64,000 bases of DNA from an uncultured Paenibacillaceae bacterium. Lineage in GTDB: Bacteria; Bacillota; Bacilli; Aneurinibacillales; Aneurinibacillaceae. Location: assembly GCA_946478845.1 (NCBI GenBank), contig CAMLDI010000012.1, positions 1 through 64,000 of the forward strand, read 5' to 3'. A program made the position numbers and the translations under genes. Positions 18,370-25,924 of the stretch are shown here, one piece after another (the stretch's first letter is position 1; each line of letters opens with the position of its first letter). The notes under the pieces are model-generated. The model was not told the DNA's origin and did not search any database. It worked only from the letters and a program-made list of their open reading frames with translations.

Positions 18370-18420
18370 GCCTCCCCAAATCAAAAGATGTCCTCAATTG
18401 ATTTGGTGGAGGCCCTTTTC
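18370..18420 (+). terminator. Rho-independent terminator
   Basis: Long stem GCCTCC(C)CAAATCAA / TTGATTTG(GT)GGAGGC followed by CCTTTTC, just after the symporter gene. Confidence 0.85.
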
Positions 18421-18506
18421 TCTAGAAAACAGGTATAAAACGTGGTAGCATAGTCTTTAAAAAGCCAAGCCCGCTATAAACTACATTAGATCAAGGATGT
18501 GATAGT

Positions 18507-19283
18507 ATGAACGAAATCAAAAAAGGAACCGGAATTCAGTCACTGCAAATTGGATTATCTATTGTTGATATTGTCGCAAACCAAGGGCAACCTATGTCTT
18601 TTATGGATATCTTTGAAATATCAAAAATCACAAAAAGTAATTTGTATAAATATTTGAATACCTTAACTGCCACAGGCTTTCTATTCCGAGATAAATATAC
18701 CGGACTCTATACCCTGGGCAGCAAATTAGTAGAATATGGCATGGCATCAATCAACAGGGAAAATATATTAGACCGTGTCACCCCCTACTTACAAGACTTA
18801 AATAAATTATCTCAAGAAACCGTCATCTTCTCCATTTGGACCAATAACGGCCCTATGGTTGTACGAATTATTAATAGTACGAAAGGAATTCTTAATGTTG
18901 GAGCCCAATTGGGAACTCTCCTTCCTATTCACTCTTCTGCAGGCAAATTATTTACAGCCTATAAGAAAGGAAATGAGACCGAGACATGGAAAAAAGGAAA
19001 AATAAATAAAGATAGACTCCAATTAGCAGAGAAAGAATTAGAAAAAGTTCGAAATGAACGGATAGCTATTAGTACAGAACCTCTAGCCCCATCCATTAAC
19101 TCAGTGGGTGTACCCATTCTTAACTTTAACAAGGAAATTTTAGGGGCCATAACCATTGCAGGATTCAATGATTCCCTGCCCTTAGAAAAAGAACATCCTA
19201 TTATTCAGGAGTTGATTCGTATAGGAGAAGACATATCACAGGGGTATGGGGACAAAACCGTACAAAAAGAACTAAAGGAATAA
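18507..19283 (+). CDS. IclR-family transcriptional regulator
   Basis: 258 residues with an N-terminal winged helix (SLQIGLSIVDIVANQ, then FEISKITKSNLYKYLNTL) and a C-terminal effector domain. It sits between two aromatic acid symporter genes, on the same strand, and is a likely controller of these and of the gentisate operon. It resembles the IclR at 23,065 (both begin with GIQSL plus a helix and both contain IWxxxGPxxVR), so the two may be paralogues with separate ligands. Confidence 0.88.
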   Translation: MNEIKKGTGIQSLQIGLSIVDIVANQGQPMSFMDIFEISKITKSNLYKYLNTLTATGFLFRDKYTGLYTLGSKLVEYGMASINRENILDRVTPYLQDLNKLSQETVIFSIWTNNGPMVVRIINSTKGILNVGAQLGTLLPIHSSAGKLFTAYKKGNETETWKKGKINKDRLQLAEKELEKVRNERIAISTEPLAPSINSVGVPILNFNKEILGAITIAGFNDSLPLEKEHPIIQELIRIGEDISQGYGDKTVQKELKE

Positions 19284-19304
19284 AAAACCCTTTAGTCTTT
19301 TTTT
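19271..19304 (+). terminator. Rho-independent terminator overlapping the IclR stop
   Basis: Stem ACTAAAGG / CCTTTAGT followed by CTTTTTTT. The left arm is inside the last codons of the regulator. Confidence 0.7.
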
Positions 19305-19421
19305 AATGTCAAATTTTCTGAATATTATTGAAATAACTACCCTTATTACTTATAATCACTATAAGGAACATTGTTATCTATTAATAGACAAACGAAGTTT
19401 AATAAACCATTGGGGGGAACC

Positions 19422-20777
19422 ATGATGAGGCAAATCAATGTCAATGACTTTATCGACAGACAAAAGTTTAATCGCTTTCATATGACCGTACTCCTAAGTT
19501 GTATCTTCATCATTGTTGTAGACGGCTATGATATGTTTATGCTTGGCACCATTTTGCCTTCATTAATGCTAGAGTGGAACATGAATGCTGTTTCCGCCGG
19601 AAAAATAGGTAGTTATGCCTTGTTTGGCATGATGGTTGGGGCCATGGTCTTTGGACCCTTAGCCGACAGATTTGGCAGAAAAAACATCATTTTAATATGT
19701 ACCACCATCTTCACCCTATTTACATTCACTTCTGGGTTTTCCAATGATCCCTCTTCATTTGGTTTGCAACGGTTTCTTGCAGGGGTTGGGTTAGGCGGAG
19801 TGATGCCAAACCTCATTGCACTGATAACGGAATATGCCCCAAAAAATCTTCGCAGCACTCTCGTTGCTATTATGTTTAGTGGACATGCCTTTGGGGGGAT
19901 TGCCGCTTCTTTAGGAGCACTGGTTTTATTGCCCCTTTATGGTTGGAGGGCGGTTGTTTGGGTGTCTATTATCCCATTGTTTATTATCCCTTTTCTTTTT
20001 AAAGTGATGCCTGAATCCTATTCCTACTTTATTAAAAGAAAGGATAAGAAAAAGTTGATTTCTACACTAAACAGGGTAAACAAAGGAGACCAATTCAACC
20101 AGGGATATGATTTTGTGATGAATAAATCAGATGCCCCGGAAACTTCTTTTAAGAAGTTATTTACAGAACATCGTGCATTAAGCACCTTAATGTTTTGGAT
20201 CGCTGCTTTTATGTCCCTTTTAGTGATGTATGGGTTAAGCACCTGGTTGCCAAAAATCATGCAATCCTCAGGTTATCCTGTCGGTTCAAGCCTTCTCTTC
20301 CTAATTACCCTTAATCTTGGGGCAGTAATGGGAGCCATATTCGGAGGTAAACTAGCAGACAAATTCGGCTCTCGCTTTGTTCTTATTTTCTTCTTTATCT
20401 TTGGCTTTTTAGCCCTTTCCTCCTTAAGTTTAAAACCCAATGCCTTTTTCCTCTATACCCTTCTCTTCATTGCAGGTGCAACAACAACAGGAACACAAAT
20501 TATTACCAATGCCTACGTCTCTCAATATTACCCATCTGGAATCCGTTCAACTGGTGTAGGCTGGGAACTAGGTATAGGAAGAATTGGAGGAATCCTTGGG
20601 CCAACACTTGGAGGATTCCTGTTAAGTTCCCAACTTCCACTCCACTATAATTTTCTCGCCTTTGCTATACCAAGCATCATTGCGGGGGCGGCAATCTTTT
20701 TAGTTCAGGATAAATACGGACAAGCTAATAGAAAGGTTGACAAAATCGATTATGTACCAGAGGCATCGACATTATAA
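19422..20777 (+). CDS. aromatic acid:H+ symporter (MFS, AAHS family), second copy
   Basis: About 451 residues from ATGATG at 19,422, which follows GGGGGG by four bases; the in-frame upstream extension lacks a ribosome site. The protein is clearly a paralogue of the 16,984 symporter: DGYDMFMLGTILP in helix 1, GPLADRFGRKN, GGKLADKFGSR and the ending NFLAFAIPSIIAG. The substrate is probably another aromatic acid of the island. GGAACATTG at 19,365 just upstream weakly resembles the GAACA motifs near the gentisate operon. Confidence 0.9.
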   Translation: MMRQINVNDFIDRQKFNRFHMTVLLSCIFIIVVDGYDMFMLGTILPSLMLEWNMNAVSAGKIGSYALFGMMVGAMVFGPLADRFGRKNIILICTTIFTLFTFTSGFSNDPSSFGLQRFLAGVGLGGVMPNLIALITEYAPKNLRSTLVAIMFSGHAFGGIAASLGALVLLPLYGWRAVVWVSIIPLFIIPFLFKVMPESYSYFIKRKDKKKLISTLNRVNKGDQFNQGYDFVMNKSDAPETSFKKLFTEHRALSTLMFWIAAFMSLLVMYGLSTWLPKIMQSSGYPVGSSLLFLITLNLGAVMGAIFGGKLADKFGSRFVLIFFFIFGFLALSSLSLKPNAFFLYTLLFIAGATTTGTQIITNAYVSQYYPSGIRSTGVGWELGIGRIGGILGPTLGGFLLSSQLPLHYNFLAFAIPSIIAGAAIFLVQDKYGQANRKVDKIDYVPEASTL

Positions 20778-20786
20778 CTATAATTA

Positions 20787-20822
20787 AGGAGCGAGCTCAA
20801 TTATGAGTTCGCTCCTTTTTCA
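20787..20822 (+). terminator. Rho-independent terminator
   Basis: Stem AGGAGCGAGCTC / GAGTTCGCTCCT with a short loop and TTTTT. It separates the symporter from the convergent metallo-hydrolase gene. Confidence 0.85.
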
Positions 20823-20831
20823 CTTTATTCA

Positions 20832-21833
20832 TTATAGTGAATAATATAGAATTCCATCTTTTTTGGTAACTCCAATGTGGTATTGGGTGGTCAGCAAATC
20901 AAGATGCCCCAGTGTTTCTGATATGGTTAAGGGCAATATACTATGATTTAAATGTGGAAATAAAAGCAAAGAAAGTTCATAGGCTGTTTTTTCCCCATTC
21001 TGTAAAAATCCCCGGAGTTTATTTCCACGATCCCAGTTTTTATGCAGCCTTTGTAAAATTAATTCCTGATGGTTAACAATAGGTTCTCCATGGGCCGAGA
21101 AGACAATATCAATATTCTTATTGGCGCACATGCCCAGGGATGTGCGGTACTGCAATAATGTCATTGGCCGTTGGCTTCCCTGGTTTTGGGGAGGTTCGAT
21201 AAATGCATTAGAAGAAACGTGTTTGATAATGTGGTCCCCGGCAATCAACACCCGATCTTCCTCCCGATATAAGGCAATATGGCTCTGGGTATGACCGGGG
21301 GTATAGAGTACCTTCCACTCAGATAAATGAGGTACTGTCTGCTCATGTCCTACAACCACATCAATCTGGCTCGGTTCTGAAAACTCCATTAATTGCTGAT
21401 GAAACTCGTCAATCACTGTGAAATATTCCTTTGGAACACCACATTCTTCATACAACTCTTTAAAAAACTGATCATGGTAAACCATGAATTCTTCATTTAA
21501 CTGGATATACGGAACAGCGAAGGGATGGGCAATGGTTGTTGCCCCAGATTCTTTTCTGATCTGTTCTAACAAACCACAATGATCCACATGTTGATGGGTT
21601 AGAATAACTTGTTGTATGTCGCTAATCTTGTATCCATATTGACCTAATCCTTTAGATAATAGATTCCAGGCTTCTTTTGTAAGAGGGCCTGCATCTACAA
21701 GGGTTAATTTCTCCCCTTCAATCAGATAAAGATTAATCGTACCTACGGAAAATGGGGTCGGTATTTCTATTTTATATATCCCCCGTGCTATCTCTCCTGG
21801 TTTCCCCTTCCAACTCCAATCTATTATCTGCAT
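20832..21833 (-). CDS. metallo-beta-lactamase-fold hydrolase
   Basis: 333 residues from ATG 21833 (GGAGG five bases upstream; an upstream in-frame ATG at 21863 has no ribosome site). The zinc-binding motif is THQHVDHCG, with further ligands in the TPGHTQSH segment and AGDHIIKH. Domain order (MBL core, then a C-terminal helical winged part with LLFPHLN) resembles LACTB2/RNase-like or thioesterase-type hydrolases acting on CoA esters or hydroxyacyl thioesters. The substrate is not evident. It stands alone on its strand next to catabolic genes. Confidence 0.8.
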   Translation of the reverse strand: MQIIDWSWKGKPGEIARGIYKIEIPTPFSVGTINLYLIEGEKLTLVDAGPLTKEAWNLLSKGLGQYGYKISDIQQVILTHQHVDHCGLLEQIRKESGATTIAHPFAVPYIQLNEEFMVYHDQFFKELYEECGVPKEYFTVIDEFHQQLMEFSEPSQIDVVVGHEQTVPHLSEWKVLYTPGHTQSHIALYREEDRVLIAGDHIIKHVSSNAFIEPPQNQGSQRPMTLLQYRTSLGMCANKNIDIVFSAHGEPIVNHQELILQRLHKNWDRGNKLRGFLQNGEKTAYELSLLLFPHLNHSILPLTISETLGHLDLLTTQYHIGVTKKDGILYYSL

Positions 21834-22005
21834 GGTGACCTCCGATTTTAGTTTACAGTTCAAGTAATATAATTATAGCAATAATTTTAAAATGATTCTA
21901 ACAAATGAAAAGTAATTTACCACATTTGATGGAAACTCTTCTATACGAAATTTATATTAACCATCTTTACCATATTAGGAATTTATTAAGAAATTGTGTC
22001 ATATA

Positions 22006-22034
22006 TTGTATTTACCTATATATGGTAGTAGTAT
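22006..22034 (+). promoter_or_regulatory. possible sigma-A promoter for the Met-rich peptide gene
   Basis: TTGTAT, 17 bases, TAGTAT, located about 70 bases upstream of the peptide start. Matches to consensus are moderate, and the surrounding AT-richness makes chance matches likely. Confidence 0.35.
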
Positions 22035-22099
22035 TAGAACTGTAAGGAACGTACGAGCCGACCCAACACTGGGAGGCAAATCATTAAAAGGGGGAAACA

Positions 22100-22318
22100 A
22101 TGATGGAAATGTGTATGGACATGAACATGATGATGTGCATGGAACGAATGATGTGTGAAATGAAATGTATGAATATGATGATGGAACAAATGGGGAGCAT
22201 GGAGAACTGCAAAATGGACATGGACATGGATATGATGATGGCCAAGATGCAAGAATGCGATGAAATGATGGCCACCATGATGAAAATGATGGTTGAAATG
22301 AAAGCAAAATGCTGTTAA
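22100..22318 (+). CDS. Met/Cys-rich 72-residue peptide, possible metal-binding protein
   Basis: I do not recognise a named family. The 72-residue product has 32 methionines (44%) and 8 cysteines (11%), with 13 acidic and 7 basic residues, and no aromatic, His, Leu, Ile or Pro residues. Met occurs in MxM, MM and MMM runs and the protein ends KCC. Expression looks real: AAGGGGG lies 5 bases before the ATG and a clean terminator follows the stop. Met-rich MxxM and Cys motifs bind Cu(I) or Ag(I) in proteins such as CopC/CusF-type and metallothionein-like peptides, so copper buffering or oxidant scavenging is an inference. No signal peptide is visible, so a cytoplasmic location is expected. No copper transporter or regulator is nearby. 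Confidence 0.75.
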   Translation: MMEMCMDMNMMMCMERMMCEMKCMNMMMEQMGSMENCKMDMDMDMMMAKMQECDEMMATMMKMMVEMKAKCC

Positions 22319-22335
22319 ATCATTAGCCTGCCATG

Positions 22336-22369
22336 CTATCTCCTCATTTGAGGGGATAGTTTTTTTTTA
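22336..22369 (+). terminator. Rho-independent terminator after the Met-rich gene
   Basis: Ten-base stem CTATCTCCTC / GAGGGGATAG (one G-U pair), loop ATTT, then nine T. It begins 18 bases after the stop codon. Confidence 0.9.
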
Positions 22370-22500
22370 TTATAACATAATACATACTAGATTGATTTAT
22401 ATACATATGCCATTAATAATTGGGCTATTGCCATCTAGACAAAACCAAGTAATTTTATTAGAATAATAATAAATTCAGTATCATACAAAAAATCATTTGT

Positions 22501-22590
22501 TTCTATCTAGAGAGGTGGAGGGACAGGCCTAATGAAACCTCAGCAACCATTAGCCTTGTGCTAATAAGGTGCTAATTCCTGTAGATAGAA
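22501..22590 (+). promoter_or_regulatory. SAM-I (S-box) riboswitch aptamer
   Basis: The S-box signature is clear: AGAGAGGTGGAGGGAC, then GGCCTAATGAAACCTCAGC and AAGGTGCTAATTCC. Helix P1 closes with TTCTATCT (22,501-22,508) and AGATAGAA (22,583-22,590). The class senses S-adenosylmethionine and normally controls methionine, cysteine or SAM genes. Here it precedes an unrecognised small protein gene at 22,658. Confidence 0.93.
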
Positions 22591-22622
22591 GAGGTCCTTT
22601 CGATCCATAAGGATTCCTCTTC
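22588..22622 (+). promoter_or_regulatory. possible S-box expression platform hairpin
   Basis: GAAGAGG(T)CCTT / AAGGA(TT)CCTCTTC hairpin whose left arm shares bases with P1 and so could compete with the SAM-bound form. No U-run follows. Its CCTCT can also pair with AGAGG of the ribosome site at 22,643-22,648, so translational control is possible. This is inference. Confidence 0.5.
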
Positions 22623-22657
22623 AACAAGATTAATGAATAATGAGAGGGGATCTAAAA

Positions 22658-23002
22658 ATGATTTCAAAACAAAAGTGGATTGACGATTATTTAGACTTAT
22701 ATCTTTATGCCAGGAAAATAAAGGATTTTGAATGGGTACAACAAATTTTAAAGAAACTTCAAAATGCAGACCAACTATACCTCCAAGAGGTCATTCGTAA
22801 AGAACGTATTCATCTCTTGGCTCAATTTAAAGGAGTAAACGAACAAATTTTAACCCTTTATACAAAAATACGGGAAGGGAATACAAACAATGCTTACACC
22901 GATAATCTTTTCAAACAAATAATAGCGTTGCGAAGTGTTCGAATTCATTTACTCAATAAAATTAACGCATATAATCAAAAAGCAAAAGAAACATTAGCAT
23001 AA
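22658..23002 (+). CDS. uncharacterised 114-residue protein under SAM riboswitch
   Basis: Start at ATG 22658, eight bases after GAGAGGGG; the ATG at 22640 lies upstream of that site. The product (MISKQKWIDDYLDLYLYA...) is highly charged and predicted all-helical, with several amphipathic stretches such as WVQQILKKLQNADQLYLQE and RIHLLNKINAY. No cysteine, no signal peptide and no membrane segment. I recognise no family. The upstream S-box implies expression when SAM is low, which suggests a role linked to sulfur amino acids, but the sequence itself does not show one. It is a single-gene transcript ended by a strong terminator. Confidence 0.8.
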   Translation: MISKQKWIDDYLDLYLYARKIKDFEWVQQILKKLQNADQLYLQEVIRKERIHLLAQFKGVNEQILTLYTKIREGNTNNAYTDNLFKQIIALRSVRIHLLNKINAYNQKAKETLA

Positions 23003-23057
23003 TAAAAACACACGGTCAATACATACCAAAACGGTGTGCATACCGTGTGTTTTTATT
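23001..23057. terminator. bidirectional Rho-independent terminator
   Basis: Perfect 16-bp inverted repeat AATAAAAACACACGGT / ACCGTGTGTTTTTATT, T-rich on both strands, between two convergent genes. Confidence 0.9.
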
Positions 23058-23064
23058 ATGATTC

Positions 23065-23829
23065 TCAAAAACCATTCCAACCTAACTCTTTTGATAATTC
23101 CTGGGACTTCTGTTTTACAATTTGAATGTCTCTTGACCCTTCTTTTGTATCTAATACCCCTATTAGCCCAGCAATCGTAATGGCTGCCACTAAATTTCCA
23201 CTTTGATCCCATATAGGACAACTTATGGCGGAAACTCCGGGGAGAAACATGCCATCGGTAACCCCATACCCTCGCTGGCTCACTTTTTCAATTTCTTTAA
23301 TCAACCAATCTGGGCTAGTTGTACTTGATTCAAGTTCTTGTTGAATCAATTTTTCTGTCCGTTCTGCGGATAGAAAGGATGCAAAGACCAATCCTGTGGC
23401 ACTACTGGTTACATTTAATTGGGTGCCTACTTTAATTCCCACATGAATCAGGCGATCGCTTGCTTCCCATCGGACAAAGAAGGGACCTTTTTCCCCCCAG
23501 ATGGCCAACGCCACAGAATGATTGAGGCGTTCCTTTAACTCTAATAAATAAGGAACCGCAATCTCTGTCACATTAACTTGTTCCGCTGCCTTTAACCCAA
23601 GCAAATGCAATTCCGTCCCTAAAGTATATCTAAGATCTTCACCTTTTCTTAAAAAACCTGTCCTCGTAAAACTGGTTAAATAACGATGCAATTTACTTTT
23701 AGACATCTCACAAAGGTTTGCAATTTGCGTGATATTCAATGGCTTTCCAGCTTCAGCAATCTTTTTTAAGATATCAATCCCTAATTCCAGGGATTGTATG
23801 CCGTTTCCCTCGACTTCTTCTATCGCCAT
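23065..23829 (-). CDS. IclR-family transcriptional regulator
   Basis: 254 residues. The N-terminal winged helix (SLELGIDILKKIAEAG, then ANLCEMSKSKLHRYLTSF) precedes the effector-binding domain, which contains SCPIWDQSGNLVAAITIAG. It is paralogous to the regulator at 18,507. The nearest candidate target is the luciferase-like oxidoreductase gene on the same strand upstream of it. Ligand unknown. Confidence 0.87.
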   Translation of the reverse strand: MAIEEVEGNGIQSLELGIDILKKIAEAGKPLNITQIANLCEMSKSKLHRYLTSFTRTGFLRKGEDLRYTLGTELHLLGLKAAEQVNVTEIAVPYLLELKERLNHSVALAIWGEKGPFFVRWEASDRLIHVGIKVGTQLNVTSSATGLVFASFLSAERTEKLIQQELESSTTSPDWLIKEIEKVSQRGYGVTDGMFLPGVSAISCPIWDQSGNLVAAITIAGLIGVLDTKEGSRDIQIVKQKSQELSKELGWNGF

Positions 23830-23938
23830 GCCATCTCACCTTCTATCTCCTACATTATCCACTGTATCGTATTTTTGAATTTTACCATTATTTTTCTATT
23901 TGATACAACGGCCAGAAGAGATAAAAGAATTTCTTCAA

Positions 23939-25012
23939 TTATGCATTAAGGGCATTTTCCCTTTTGAAGTGAGGCATAACATATTTTGCAAAACGTTCCA
24001 TAGCAGCCAGGGTTTCTCGGTGGGACAATCCGCCAAAGTCGAAATACAAAATGACTTCATCAAGGCCAGTGGCTTCCACTCTTTTCAGAGCTTCAGTCAC
24101 ATACTCTGCATCACCCACAATAATACTTTGCTCGCTTAACTCATTCGTTTTCAAGTTTTTCAAGCGTTCCACAATATCAACAAAGTAGCTGATATGGGGC
24201 GGAGCTTTTTTCGGATCACCTGGGAATGCAGGAACGAGACCGCTAAAGTAACGTAACATTCTTTCCTTGGTTCTTTCTGTTTCTTCAGGGCTTTCAGTTA
24301 CATTTATAAAGTAAGAGCAGGCTGCTTTTTTATTTTTAAATCCAGCTTTATGGGATAAACGATTAAAGTTATCTACAGCATTTCCAAGGCTGCCAAACAC
24401 CATGCTCGCTGCAAAGGGAGCAAAAATCACGTGTTCACCCATGGCTGCAGCTTTTTCGATGGTTGGCTCACTGAAGGCAGCTACATAAATCGGAGGATGG
24501 GGATCTTGAACAGGGCGTGGGGTCAGAGATACTTTAGGGAAGGTGTAGAATTCTCCATCATAAGAGAAGAATTCTTCTGTCCATGCTTTTTTCATAATGT
24601 CGAGTCCTTCAAAAAATAAATCCCTGCTTTTATTAAAATCTATCCCATATACATCGTATTCCCTTTTGTCATACCCCCGTCCTGCTGAGAAAATAGCCCG
24701 GCCATTACTTAATAAATCAAGCAGGGCATATTCTTCCGCCAGACGGATGGGGTGATTGAGAGGCAATACAACTGTAGCTGGCGCCAATTTTATTTTTTTC
24801 GTTTTCGCAGCAACACTAGTTAATAACATGGCTGGTGAAGGAAGAACCCCGAGGACGCTGAAATGATGTTCAGGTACCCATACAGAATCGAATCCTAAAT
24901 CCTCCGCATATACACATTGTTCTTCTAGATCCAAAACCATTTGATTAGGATTTTTTCGATTTGGTGCATACTCAATAGGATTATCCGTTAAAGTAAAATA
25001 ACCGATTTTCAT
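23939..25012 (-). CDS. LLM-class (luciferase-like) flavin-dependent oxidoreductase
   Basis: 357 residues, TIM-barrel FMN/F420-type monooxygenase family. Visible: SVWVPEHHF near residue 43, KIKLAPATVVLPLNHPIRLAEE and NGRAIFSAGRGYDKREYDVYG, all typical of the bacterial-luciferase superfamily. Such enzymes oxygenate ketones, thioesters or other small organics using reduced FMN. Standing between an IclR regulator and a broken aromatic-acid symporter, it is probably catabolic, but no substrate can be assigned. No partner flavin reductase is seen next to it. Confidence 0.83.
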   Translation of the reverse strand: MKIGYFTLTDNPIEYAPNRKNPNQMVLDLEEQCVYAEDLGFDSVWVPEHHFSVLGVLPSPAMLLTSVAAKTKKIKLAPATVVLPLNHPIRLAEEYALLDLLSNGRAIFSAGRGYDKREYDVYGIDFNKSRDLFFEGLDIMKKAWTEEFFSYDGEFYTFPKVSLTPRPVQDPHPPIYVAAFSEPTIEKAAAMGEHVIFAPFAASMVFGSLGNAVDNFNRLSHKAGFKNKKAACSYFINVTESPEETERTKERMLRYFSGLVPAFPGDPKKAPPHISYFVDIVERLKNLKTNELSEQSIIVGDAEYVTEALKRVEATGLDEVILYFDFGGLSHRETLAAMERFAKYVMPHFKRENALNA

Positions 25013-25132
25013 TTTCTTCCCCCTTATTTTTGTTCACCATTAGTAAATAGTATTTATCATTTGTTTACAATTATAACTATACACCGACTTGACCTCTTTT
25101 GTAAATACTGATTATTCAGAAAATTTTTCTTA

Positions 25133-25438
25133 TTAATCTGTTGTTACCCATGCATCTATTTCTTGAAGAATTTGTTCTTTTTGGATCACCCCTTTATGTG
25201 ATGGGGTTTGCTTCTCCCGGACAAACCAAATGGTAATTGCTGCAATGATTCTAGGAATAGCAAAAGCTAAAAAGTTGAATTGCAATGGCATATTTAAGGT
25301 TAGTAACACCCCACCCATCATCGGGCCAATAATAGCTCCTAACCGGCCTATTCCAAGGGACCATCCAATCCCTGTAGAACGCATTTCCGTAGGATAATAT
25401 TGGGAAACATACGCATTAGCAATAATCTGGGTGCCTAT
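25133..25438 (-). pseudogene. C-terminal remnant of an aromatic acid:H+ symporter
   Basis: The fragment starts in frame at GTQIIANAYVSQYYP and continues RSTGIGWSLGIGRLG to NFLAFAIPRIIAA and a stop. This aligns with the last quarter of the symporters at 16,984 and 19,422 (NAYVSQYYPSGIRSTGVGW in the latter). A TAA stop and then unrelated sequence precede the homology, so about 350 N-terminal residues and the promoter are gone. An internal ATG could be read but would give only the last two membrane segments. Confidence 0.85.
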
Positions 25439-25457
25439 TTATTAAATTAAACATACA

Positions 25458-25495
25458 AAAGCCGGTATTTCCTATATTAAGAAAATACCAGCTTT
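25458..25495 (-). terminator. Rho-independent terminator of the ketone carboxylase operon
   Basis: Stem AAAGCCGGTATTT / AAATACCAGCTTT (one mismatch) with T-rich sequence on the minus-strand exit side. It lies just after the small ORF that ends the operon. Confidence 0.75.
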
Positions 25496-25506
25496 CTATT
25501 ACACTT

Positions 25507-25572
25507 TTATTTACCTTCTAGATACTTTTCCATAATAGCTGCAATGCTAGCCATTGGAAAACTATTTCCCAT
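25507..25572 (-). CDS. small ORF of 21 codons with strong ribosome site
   Basis: ATG 25572 is preceded by GAGGAGGGG at a 6-base spacing, one of the better ribosome sites in the window. The product starts MGNSFPMAS and ends MEKYLEGK. It lies 14 bases after the DUF35 gene and before the operon terminator. I recognise no family. It could be a genuine microprotein, or the surviving start of a gene whose body was deleted together with the start of the adjacent symporter. Confidence 0.45.
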   Translation of the reverse strand: MGNSFPMASIAAIMEKYLEGK

Positions 25573-25586
25573 TTCTTTCCCCTCCT

Positions 25587-25919
25587 CTAATCCACTCTCT
25601 TAAATACGGGAACCTGATCCTTGTATTCTGTTAGTTCAACTTTCATGCCTATTTGGAGAGGATGAAGATTGTCCCCGTTCATTCTCCCTAAAACCCGTAC
25701 ACCTCCATCCAGATCAATGACAACCAATGAATAAGGTGTGTCAGCCTCCCATTTTTTTTCGCTCACATAAACAACTGTGTAGGAAAATATCTTCCCTTTC
25801 CCTTCTACTTCCAAAGGAATAAAACTATTTACACTGCGGCATTGGGGGCAATAAGCTGAGGCTAATAAGTAGTTTTTCTCACAGGTTGCACAATGATGGA
25901 CCTTTATTTTAAGGGACAT
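25587..25919 (-). CDS. DUF35 zinc-ribbon/OB-fold protein, thiolase partner
   Basis: 110 residues. The N-terminal zinc ribbon has CATC and CPQC (Cys10, 13, 24, 27) and is followed by an OB-fold (GKIFSYTVVYV, VVIDLDGG, IGMKVELTEY). DUF35 proteins form complexes with thiolases; the best-known example is BbsA with BbsB of anaerobic toluene degradation. It lies five bases after the thiolase gene here, which supports a heteromeric beta-ketoacyl-CoA thiolase. Confidence 0.88.
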   Translation of the reverse strand: MSLKIKVHHCATCEKNYLLASAYCPQCRSVNSFIPLEVEGKGKIFSYTVVYVSEKKWEADTPYSLVVIDLDGGVRVLGRMNGDNLHPLQIGMKVELTEYKDQVPVFKRVD

Positions 25920-25924
25920 TTTTC

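Noticed and set aside
22034..22252. Histidine-rich open frame on the minus strand opposite the Met-rich peptide
   Set aside because: CAT (His) is the reverse complement of ATG (Met); the frame is a mirror of the plus-strand gene, lacks a ribosome site and runs against a promoter and terminator oriented for the plus strand.
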